Source of the DNA: Acidobacteriota bacterium
Lineage (GTDB): Bacteria; Acidobacteriota; Vicinamibacteria; Vicinamibacterales; UBA2999
Length of the DNA stretch: 5,386 nucleotides
Assembly: GCA_013813075.1 (NCBI GenBank)
Contig: JACCSI010000162.1
Location: forward strand, 1 to 5,386
Reading direction: 5' to 3'
Shown one piece after another: positions 1 to 5,160 of the stretch (position 1 is the stretch's first letter; every line of letters begins with the position of its first letter). Both the position numbers and the translations under genes were made by a program. Below the pieces are notes generated by a model. It did not search any database. It had not been told where the DNA came from and saw only the letters and a program-made list of their open reading frames with translations.

Positions 1-2
1 GG

Positions 3-710
3 CTGACGCTGTCGCGCGACAAGGCGCTGTCACGCAAGCTCCTGGCCTATCACCGCATTCCGGCGCCGCACTTCACGGTGGTCCCACTCAATCGCAAGCC
101 GATCCTGCCAAAGCGGATGGCCTAACCGATGATCGTCAAGTCACTCACCTACGAATCATCGATCGGCATCTCACAAGCGTCGGTGGTTGCCAACGAAGAG
201 CAGCTCGTGAAACGTGTCAAGTACATTCACGACACCATCCTGACGCCGGCGATCGTCGAGCAGTTCATCGATGGTCGCGAGCTCTATGTCGGTGTGATGG
301 GCAACAAGCGGCTGCGCGTATTCCCGGTGTGGGAGATGTCGTTTGCCAAGATGTCCGACAGCAATTGGCGCATCGCCACCGAGCGCGTCAAGTGGAGCGT
401 CAAATATCAAAAGCGCCACGGCATCGACACCGCCGAAGCGGAGTTGCCTGATGGCCTGGCGGCGAAGATTCAGCATCTGGCGAAGCGGACGTATCGGGCG
501 CTCGAATTGTCTGGGTACGCCCGGGTAGACTTCCGCATGGACGCGAATGGCAACGCCTACGTAATTGAAGCAAACGCAAACCCCCAGCTTGCAGAGCAGG
601 AAGATTTTGCGAAATCGGCAAAGCTCGGCAAGCTGACGTATTCGATGCTGCTGGAACGCATCATGGCGCTTGGCGTGCAGTGGCAGCCGCACCGGATGGG
701 GTTGGAGTGA
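3..710 (+). pseudogene. ATP-grasp (D-Ala-D-Ala ligase-like) enzyme, 5'-truncated by the window and interrupted by an in-frame TAA
   Basis: ATP-grasp ligases use ATP to join a carboxylate to an amine or similar nucleophile; the closest resemblance is to D-alanine-D-alanine ligase-like proteins. One frame runs from position 3 to the TGA at 708-710. It starts inside the domain (LSRDKALSRKLLAYHRIPAP, then KRMA), meets TAA at 123-125, and resumes at once as PMIVKSLTYESSIGISQAS. Visible family features are the ATP-binding lysine of IVKS (138-140), EQFIDGRELYVGVMGN in the central domain, and the metal-binding end with D (528-530), D (540-542) and E/N of VIEANANP (567-569 and 573-575). The family normally has Phe or Tyr where the TAA lies, so a one-base change from TAC or TAT explains it. 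The ATG at 129 opens a 193-codon ORF, but that start would remove the N-terminal domain and the first part of the ATP site. It is therefore unlikely to give an active enzyme. The exact substrate cannot be told. A sequencing error is as likely as a real nonsense mutation. Confidence 0.85.
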
Positions 711-717
711 TCGCGCC

Positions 718-1860
718 TTACACCTCGTCGATCACGACCCGCCGCACGTAGAACGATACGTCCAAGCGCCGCGTCCGGATGGTGGCGTCGGCGGCAGACA
801 GCGCGATGGTGTAGAGGCCGGGTTCGGTGGGGCGCCAACGGTAATCCCAGAGGGCCCATGTGCGATGCGTCCGAGGAGCAGGGCAGACTGAGAACGGTGT
901 CGGTGGCTCGCCGGCGCGAAAGCGAATTGCCAGGCGATCAACGGGTTTGTCGCCGCCCCACACGATACCGACGATGCGATATTCGAGACGGCCGTTGACG
1001 CGCCGTTTTTCAACTCGAATCGGGGTTGCCGCAAGGTCGATGGCCGGCGGCGCGTAATCGCGTGCCAGGCTCGGCACACCGCCTTGATGGGTGCGCAACG
1101 AAAACTCCACCATCTGCGTCGTCACGGGTTCGTCGGCACCCACGAACCGGATCTCGTTGACCCATTTGATCCAGCTGCAGCCGTACCACCCCGGGACGAC
1201 CAGGCGCACCGGGGCGCCGTGGTCAGGCAGTAAGACGTCGCCGTTCATACGCACCGCGAGAAAGGCGTCCAGACGCGTGAGCGCATCGAGCGGGAAGACC
1301 CAACTCGCGCCTGGTCGCGAACTACGCGACGGCTGTTCGTGATCGTCAAACCCGGCGATGAGCACCGCGCTCGAACCCGGTGATGCCGGGAGCGTCGCCA
1401 GGACCTGCGCCAGCGGAACGCCGTCCCACTCGGCGACACTCATCAGCCCAAAGTTATCGGGATCAACGTTGCCGGAGCATTCGATCAGATGTGCACCCAT
1501 GGGCCTGGCGTCGCGGCGAAGCGCTTCCAGCGGCAGCGGCCACACGCTCGGCGTGGGTCGCAGAGCAGAGGGGGCGGCCGTGCGCAGGAACATCTCACTC
1601 GTGGCTGTCGTGAGCCGGTCAGCCCGAAGTCGAGAAAGGTCGGTAAAGCGCCGTGCATCAAGACCGCGTCCCCCGACGATCTCCTTGTAGGGGGTGTGGC
1701 GCGCTGTGTCGCCGTGGACCGGCAGGGTGGCTATCAGCTCGCCGAGCGCAGTGCCTTCACAGGACTGCGCCGCAAGCTGCTCGACGAGCCCGCGGGTCCC
1801 GCCCAGAAAGGCGACGCCGCCCCAGAGCAGGCCCGCGCGAACGATCGAGCGACGCTCCAT
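718..1860 (-). CDS. Tat-exported sulfite oxidase-like molybdopterin-dependent oxidoreductase
   Basis: This is a 380-residue catalytic subunit of the sulfite oxidase family, which binds one Mo-molybdopterin and performs oxygen-atom transfer; the substrate here is unknown. I start it at 1860 because the protein then begins MERRSIVRAGLLWGGVAFLG. That is a twin-arginine signal followed by a hydrophobic stretch, implying periplasmic export in folded form. The longer ORF from 1902 adds 14 residues that spoil the signal. The Mo-binding domain spans about residues 50-250. It contains ECSGN, whose Cys128 is the expected Mo ligand, then PDHGAPVRLVVPGWYG (about 212-227) and IKWVNEIRF (231-239). Residues about 275-380 match the family's C-terminal dimerization domain (VGIVWGG, LWDYRWRP, PGLYTI). 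There is no heme domain and no cytochrome or membrane partner gene nearby, so the electron acceptor is not known. The gene converges on the ATP-grasp gene with a 7-bp gap. No clear Shine-Dalgarno precedes the ATG. Family assignment is firm; the reaction is not. Confidence 0.88.
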   Translation of the reverse strand: MERRSIVRAGLLWGGVAFLGGTRGLVEQLAAQSCEGTALGELIATLPVHGDTARHTPYKEIVGGRGLDARRFTDLSRLRADRLTTATSEMFLRTAAPSALRPTPSVWPLPLEALRRDARPMGAHLIECSGNVDPDNFGLMSVAEWDGVPLAQVLATLPASPGSSAVLIAGFDDHEQPSRSSRPGASWVFPLDALTRLDAFLAVRMNGDVLLPDHGAPVRLVVPGWYGCSWIKWVNEIRFVGADEPVTTQMVEFSLRTHQGGVPSLARDYAPPAIDLAATPIRVEKRRVNGRLEYRIVGIVWGGDKPVDRLAIRFRAGEPPTPFSVCPAPRTHRTWALWDYRWRPTEPGLYTIALSAADATIRTRRLDVSFYVRRVVIDEV

Positions 1861-1868
1861 CTCGTGAA

Positions 1869-1874
1869 AGTGTA
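1869..1874 (-). promoter_or_regulatory. Possible -10 element for the molybdoenzyme gene
   Basis: The minus strand reads TACACT here (4 of 6 matches to TATAAT, and a TANNNT pattern). Its last base lies 9 nt before the A of the ATG at 1860. A transcript started about 7 nt downstream of the hexamer would have a leader of only about 2 nt. No -35 match is visible. This is a weak prediction from position and composition only. Confidence 0.25.
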
Positions 1875-1877
1875 GGG

Positions 1878-1883
1878 CATAAT
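1878..1883 (+). promoter_or_regulatory. Possible -10 element for the VWFA-related gene (leaderless start)
   Basis: CATAAT matches 5 of 6 bases of TATAAT, and its last base is 7 nt before the A of ATG 1890. Transcription would start at or beside the start codon. No Shine-Dalgarno is seen at normal spacing, although TAGGG lies farther upstream at 1873-1877. The hexamer sits in one of the few AT-rich patches of the window. No -35 match is seen. It lies next to the opposed candidate for the divergent gene, so the two promoters would compete or be co-regulated. Confidence 0.35.
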
Positions 1884-1889
1884 TCCTAA

Positions 1890-3155
1890 ATGCTTCAGCC
1901 ACGCCCCGGCGCCGGCCGCCTGCTCGCGTTGGGTGCGCTCAGCGTCACGCTCTGCGTGAGTCTTGCCGCCCAGACGCCGCAGGTGCCGGTGTTTCGCGCC
2001 AGCATCACCCATGTCACCACCGATGTCATTCCGCGTGACGCGAATGGCCGGTTCATTTCGGACCTTACCAAAGACAACTTCACCCTGCTCGAAGACGGTG
2101 TGGCACAGCAGGTCGACTTTTTCTCTCTGGTGCACGGCGGTCGGACGTTCAATATCATCGCGGCACCGCCACCGGCGGCGCCGGAGGGCATCATCCTTCC
2201 CACTGTGCCGCGTCGCCTCGTCGGCGACTCGACGGGGCGCGTACTGCTGATATTCGTCGACGACCTGCACTTCGAACCCGAGTACACCCCGCACGTCCGC
2301 AAGCTGCTGCAGGACATTGCGACCACCATCCTGCACGACGGGGACATGGCAGCCGTGGTCTCGAGCGGCCCGTCGTCGATCGAGGTGCAGCCGACTTACG
2401 ACCGCAAGCTTGTGGCGGCGAGCGCCAGCAAAATCCGCGGATCGGCGATGACGGCCAACGAGCTGTTCAGGTTACTGGAAACGTCGCAAGGCCCCGGCGA
2501 CGTCCGACAGCGCGCGCAGCTGGCCTTCACCTCGGCCTATGAGATGCTCGCGCAGATCGAGCGGGTGGAAAACAAGCGCAAAGCGGTCCTGTACATCAGC
2601 ACCGGCTATGACTTCGATCCGTTCGCGGAGTCTCGAAAAGGTGCCGACCGCGTCCAGGGCGGGCGCTTCGCCGACCCGTTGCTGCGCATCATCGATCAAG
2701 AAAACCCGTACTTTCGGACGCCGACGGTGACGGCCGATATCGACCTTGCCGTCTACATGCGTGAACTCACGCTGGCCGCCAATCGCGCCAACGCAACCAT
2801 CTTCACTGTCGACCCACGCGGCCTGGCCGGCATCGTTGACGCCGGCCAGAACCTCGATCAGAGTGAGTGGCGCATGCATCTCCAGAAGACGCAAAGTTCG
2901 TTGCGTTATCTCGCGGAGGAAACGGGCGGATTTGCGGTCGTCAACGACAACGACTTCGTCACCGCGTTCAAGAAGATCGATGCCGAGACGAGCGACTATT
3001 ACATCCTCGGGTATTACTCGAGCAATCCCGATCCCAGCCAGCGGGTGCGGCAGCTCGAGGTGAAGGTCGACAGGCCTGACGTGACCGTGGCAGCAAGACG
3101 CGGCTACTCGCTGAAAACGCAAGGTACGCCGCCAAAACCGAAAAGTAGAAAATAG
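1890..3155 (+). CDS. Secreted VWFA-related protein of the acidobacterial family
   Basis: This 421-residue exported protein belongs to the VWFA-related family that is greatly expanded in Acidobacteriota; its molecular role is not established. Residues 1 to about 27 form a signal peptide, with basic R5/R10, a hydrophobic core LLALGALSVTLCVSLAA, and cleavage near A26-A27. Residues about 35-80 form the family's N-terminal beta module, with VTTDVIPRDANGRFISDLT followed by NFTLLEDGVAQQVDFFSL. The VWFA-like domain starts at VLLIFVDDLHF (118-128) and runs through KAVLYISTGYDF (231-242) and ATIFTVDPRGL (302-312). It ends with DYYILGYYSSNPDPSQRVRQ (369-388) and a last strand VTVAARRGYS. The standard DxSxS metal site is not present: the position reads DDLHF. 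The C-terminus is a short basic tail (KPKSRK). The ATG at 1890 is supported by the signal peptide. The gene is divergent from the molybdoenzyme and convergent with the secreted protein at 3205-3741; no operon partner is seen. Confidence 0.93.
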   Translation: MLQPRPGAGRLLALGALSVTLCVSLAAQTPQVPVFRASITHVTTDVIPRDANGRFISDLTKDNFTLLEDGVAQQVDFFSLVHGGRTFNIIAAPPPAAPEGIILPTVPRRLVGDSTGRVLLIFVDDLHFEPEYTPHVRKLLQDIATTILHDGDMAAVVSSGPSSIEVQPTYDRKLVAASASKIRGSAMTANELFRLLETSQGPGDVRQRAQLAFTSAYEMLAQIERVENKRKAVLYISTGYDFDPFAESRKGADRVQGGRFADPLLRIIDQENPYFRTPTVTADIDLAVYMRELTLAANRANATIFTVDPRGLAGIVDAGQNLDQSEWRMHLQKTQSSLRYLAEETGGFAVVNDNDFVTAFKKIDAETSDYYILGYYSSNPDPSQRVRQLEVKVDRPDVTVAARRGYSLKTQGTPPKPKSRK

Positions 3156-3204
3156 CGTTGTGCTGATTGCGGGTGGGGCCCGTGTCTGTCCAGCCGCGCC
3201 GTGA

Positions 3205-3741
3205 CTATCGGCTTGCGGCGCTGATTCTGTCGCCGATGGCCGTCAGCCGTGCACGTACGGCCGTGTCCACCAACCGCATATGTTCCGTGACGGGCGACGT
3301 GACCATCGCGGTCTCGCAGATTAGCGAGAGCGGACCGACCAGAAGCGAGCCCCAGGCGTCCGGCGGCAGCTGCTGCTCTGCCTCGGGGATCCCGTGCACC
3401 TGGGCGACCAGCTCCGTGCGCAGTGCCGTAACGCACGACCCATTCACGGCCGCCGTGTGAGTGCTGATCAGCACGCTCTGAAACCAGCTCCGGGCCTTTT
3501 CACTGACCGTTGCGTCGAGCCGTGACCCGCGCAGCGTCTCTACCGCCGCACGCTGCACACGCCCCCGTTCGACGGCGCAGCGTTTGACGTCGCCGTCGGC
3601 AGCAACCACGACGTCGACTTGAGTGATGCCCCGCAGCCGGTCGTCTCCGGATCGCACAACGCGGACCTGCGCAGACCCTCCCTCCAGGGCGGCGACCATC
3701 AGGCGAGCGACAATGAACGCCGCGACCAGCAGCGACCTCAT
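3205..3741 (-). CDS. Small secreted protein of unknown function
   Basis: I do not recognise this 178-residue protein. It begins MRSLLVAAFIVARLMVAALEGGSAQ, a signal peptide with a likely cleavage after GSA (residue 24), so the mature protein of about 154 residues should be periplasmic or secreted. The Cys needed for a lipobox is absent near the cleavage site. The mature part has a predicted strand-rich start (ITQVDVVVAADGDVKRCAV), then mixed charged segments. Three cysteines at 55, 103 and 142 leave room for at most one disulfide. The start codon overlaps the stop of the TerB-like gene as ATGA, so the gene is probably translationally coupled to it and in the same transcript. It is convergent with the VWFA-related gene across 49 bp, where I see no good terminator. 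The opposite strand here carries long overlapping ORFs, but only this one has a signal peptide and an operon-like junction. Confidence 0.75.
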   Translation of the reverse strand: MRSLLVAAFIVARLMVAALEGGSAQVRVVRSGDDRLRGITQVDVVVAADGDVKRCAVERGRVQRAAVETLRGSRLDATVSEKARSWFQSVLISTHTAAVNGSCVTALRTELVAQVHGIPEAEQQLPPDAWGSLLVGPLSLICETAMVTSPVTEHMRLVDTAVRARLTAIGDRISAASR

Positions 3742-4265
3742 TCGCGAGCCCGGTCCGCAAGCCCCGGCAACTGTGTACGGTATTCAAGTCGCAGTGCGAC
3801 GACCTCCGACTGTTCGACGCGCAATTCCCGCGCGATGCGATGGATCTCGCGCTCCTCGGCGATGGAAATATTGGCTTCGGCAGCGGACACCGCGAACAAG
3901 CAGCGCAGCAGTGCCAGTTTCTGCTGGTGCGTGGCCGATGCGCCGAAATCGCGGGCGATGATGAAATCTTCCGTGCCCGCGAACAGCAGGCTGCTCGACT
4001 TGGCGAGTCCGACCACCAGCATCGCCTGCTCGCGTGGGATGCCGCCTTCGGCTTCGACCAGCGTTTCCATAACCTGTGTCTCGGCCGGGCTGACATGTTG
4101 ATCGGCATGCGCGACGCGACCGAGCAGGCACGAAAATCGCGCAATATACCGCGCGCGCTCGGGCTCGAGCCGGGCGAGCGCCTCGAGCAGCCCGCGCAGC
4201 GTCGCGGGTGTCTCGATGGCGTCGGGTCTATCCAGTCCCAGCCACGACCAGATCAGTGATTTCAC
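3738..4265 (-). CDS. TerB/DjlA-N-like (TerB family) protein
   Basis: This 175-residue, mostly helical cytoplasmic protein resembles the TerB family, named for tellurite resistance but found in many proteins of uncertain role. TerB-like domains are all-helical with two acidic metal-binding helices related by duplication. Both halves are visible: LLGRVAHADQHVSPAE (residues 47-62, acidic D55 and E62) and CLFAVSAAEANISIAEEREI (122-141, acidic E130, E137 and E138). The C-terminus ends in a helix rich in charged residues. There is no signal peptide or membrane segment. The start is GTG at 4265. An in-frame TGA lies four codons upstream, so no earlier start is possible, and GAGAGGG sits 7 nt before the GTG. 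It is the first gene of a two-gene operon; its stop overlaps the start of the secreted-protein gene by ATGA. No other ter genes are nearby, so tellurite resistance should not be assumed. Confidence 0.82.
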   Translation of the reverse strand: MKSLIWSWLGLDRPDAIETPATLRGLLEALARLEPERARYIARFSCLLGRVAHADQHVSPAETQVMETLVEAEGGIPREQAMLVVGLAKSSSLLFAGTEDFIIARDFGASATHQQKLALLRCLFAVSAAEANISIAEEREIHRIARELRVEQSEVVALRLEYRTQLPGLADRARE

Positions 4266-4272
4266 GCCGTAA

Positions 4273-4279
4273 CCCTCTC
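4273..4279 (-). promoter_or_regulatory. Shine-Dalgarno for the TerB-like gene, fixing a GTG start
   Basis: The minus strand reads GAGAGGG here, followed by a 7-nt spacer TTACGGC and GTG. It is the only strong Shine-Dalgarno in the window. Together with the in-frame TGA just upstream it settles the unusual start codon. Confidence 0.65.
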
Positions 4280-4395
4280 ATGTTTGGGCTCTCGTCCCTG
4301 TGACGCTGCAAGGCGAAACCGGCCGCGTCCAGCGCGATGGCCGGGGGATGGACGGCGTCCAGCGTGGGGAACATGGCGAGAGCACGTGCAACGGT

Positions 4396-4401
4396 GATAA
4401 T
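4396..4401 (+). promoter_or_regulatory. Possible -10 element for the selenoprotein gene
   Basis: GATAAT (5 of 6 to TATAAT) lies in an isolated AT-rich patch, inside an ATAATTAT palindrome at 4397-4404. A start about 7 nt downstream would give a leader of about 5 nt before ATG 4413. No Shine-Dalgarno is present between the hexamer and the ATG. No -35 match is seen at normal spacing. Confidence 0.35.
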
Positions 4402-4412
4402 TATTACTGCTA

Positions 4413-4973
4413 ATGGCGAGAGTGCGTTCCCTCGAAGGACGGCAAGCGGGAGTGCTGGCCGGCGTCATTCAAGGCATATTCCGGCGAGCCATGGGCCAGG
4501 CGTTGAATCCCGCGAAAGTGCAGGCCCACGCGCCGCGGGTGTTGGTGTCGTCGTTTTTATCCAATGCGGTGCTGGGGTCGGGCCGTTTCGCGGTTGAGCG
4601 AAGTCTGTTGCAGATGGTGCGTATCCGCGCGGCTGCTCGAAACGGCTGTCCATTCTGAATGGACATCAACGCCGCCGTGGGCGGCAAGGCCGGCTTGGAC
4701 CGGGCCAGGATTGAAGCCGCCCTCGCCACCAACGCGGTGGCGTTGTCGCCGCGCGAGTCTTTGGCCCTCGAATACGCGGACCGCGTCAGCGCCACCCCGG
4801 TCGATGTGCCCGACGATTTTTTTGCACGGCTGCAACAGCTGTTTTCCGAGCGCGAGATTGTCGAACTCACCGCCCACATTGCGCACGAGAATTACAACGC
4901 AAAGTTCAATCGTCCGTTGCGTGTCGCCGCCAACAACTTTTGCACGATTCCACTCCCTGAGGCGCAGCCGTGA
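4413..4973 (+). CDS. Carboxymuconolactone decarboxylase/AhpD-like selenoprotein (CxxU), TGA at 4656-4658 read as selenocysteine
   Basis: AhpD-like proteins of the carboxymuconolactone decarboxylase family are small helical thiol redox proteins; many use a CxxC pair in peroxide reduction. One frame runs from ATG 4413 to TGA 4971-4973 and is interrupted only by TGA 4656-4658. Before it the protein reads RIRAAARNGCPF, and after it MDINAAVGGKAGLDRARI. The TGA thus replaces the second Cys of a normal CPFC-MDIN motif, giving Cys79 and Sec82 in a 186-residue protein of normal family length. The C-terminal part also fits the family: LSPRESLALEYADRV, FSEREIVELTAHIAHENYNA, and FNRPLRV ending in NNFC (Cys177). 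Asn86 stands where AhpD has its histidine of CxxCxxxH. An in-frame TAA at 4398-4400 makes 4413 the earliest start. TGA as the normal stop of the same gene argues for local recoding rather than a changed code. The alternative is a TGC/TGT to TGA error; an ATG directly after the TGA would then mislead gene callers into two ORFs (4413-4658 and 4659-4973). Confidence 0.82.
4659..4685 (+). promoter_or_regulatory. Candidate bacterial SECIS element
   Basis: A hairpin GCCGCC-GTG-GGCGGC lies at 4671-4685: six G-C pairs and a three-base loop. The loop starts 18 nt after the TGA ends, and its first base is G. Known bacterial SECIS elements have a short stem, a small apical loop with G in the first two positions, and roughly 16-37 nt between UGA and loop, where SelB binds. 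All three conditions are met. GC-rich coding DNA often makes such stems by chance (the codons simply encode AAVGG), so this is supporting evidence only. Confidence 0.5.
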
Positions 4974-5110
4974 CAGTCGCACGAGTGTTCGAACACGTGG
5001 ACCTCACCTGTAACATCGGCCGAAGCGCGCTGTGACACCAGCGCGACCCCGGGAAGCCATTCCCGATCTGGTAGATCGGCGCGGATGTCTGAATTGTCAG
5101 GATTCAAAAC
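4974..5110. other. Non-coding stretch with an inverted repeat
   Basis: I see no gene here. A perfect 12-bp palindrome, GTGTTCGAACAC, lies at 4985-4996, just after the selenoprotein stop. It has no T-run, so it is not a classical terminator; it could be an operator or chance. Tandem hairpins follow at 5050-5079 (listed separately). Confidence 0.5.
5050..5079. repeat. Two abutting hairpins downstream of the selenoprotein gene and of the tRNA remnant
   Basis: CGGGAA-GCCA-TTCCCG (5050-5065, 6-bp stem) overlaps CCGATCT-GGT-AGATCGG (5063-5079, 7-bp perfect stem). They share the bases 5063-5065 and so are mutually exclusive at full length. They could end transcription from either side, but neither strand has a following T-run. 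They may also be part of a structured RNA. The function is unknown. Confidence 0.4.
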
Positions 5111-5160
5111 TGGTGGCCGGGGACAGAATCGAACTGTCGACACTACGATTGTCAGTCGTC
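5111..5160 (-). tRNA. 3' half of a tRNA (anticodon arm to CCA), probable attachment-site remnant
   Basis: Read on the minus strand: anticodon arm GACGA-CTGACAA-TCGTA (four pairs, outer mismatch), a 5-nt variable loop GTGTC, T arm GACAG-TTCGATT-CTGTC with a perfect five-pair stem and consensus loop, acceptor strand CCCGGCC, discriminator A, and encoded CCA (5113-5111). The loop reads anticodon GAC (Val), though the whole half resembles tRNA-Phe (GAA) with one change. The 5' half is missing: no GGCCGGG partner and no D arm with GG exist in the next 90 bases (5161-5250). A functional tRNA is therefore unlikely. Tyrosine recombinases often integrate into tRNA 3' ends and leave such a half at the far end of the element. 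By polarity the element would lie to the right of 5160 and host DNA to the left. Confidence 0.6.

Noticed and set aside
171..692. 173-residue minus-strand ORF opposite the ATP-grasp gene
   Set aside because: It is a shadow of high-GC codon structure; the plus frame has recognisable ATP-grasp motifs.
1861..1902. Longer start (1902) for the molybdoenzyme
   Set aside because: The extra 14 residues would bury the twin-arginine signal and overlap the divergent gene's start; ATG 1860 gives a typical Tat N-terminus.
2472..3122. 216-residue minus-strand ORF inside the VWFA-related gene
   Set aside because: The plus frame has a signal peptide and family motifs throughout, and the minus ORF shows no domain.
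3170..3182. Hairpin CGGG-TGGGG-CCCG between the convergent genes as a terminator
   Set aside because: Only four pairs and no T-run on either side; not enough to call a terminator.
3500..4144. 214-residue minus-strand ORF overlapping both operon genes
   Set aside because: It is very Arg/Ser/Cys-rich, as shifted frames of GC-rich genes are, and it crosses the clean ATGA junction of the two supported genes.
5063..5138. Plus-strand resemblance to a tRNA-Sec (6-7 bp D-like stem, TTCA at 5102-5105)
   Set aside because: Attractive beside a selenoprotein, but 22 nt separate the D-like stem from the TTCA, the anticodon stem is mismatched next to the loop, and there is no plus-strand T loop or acceptor partner. 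The real tRNA signals are on the minus strand.
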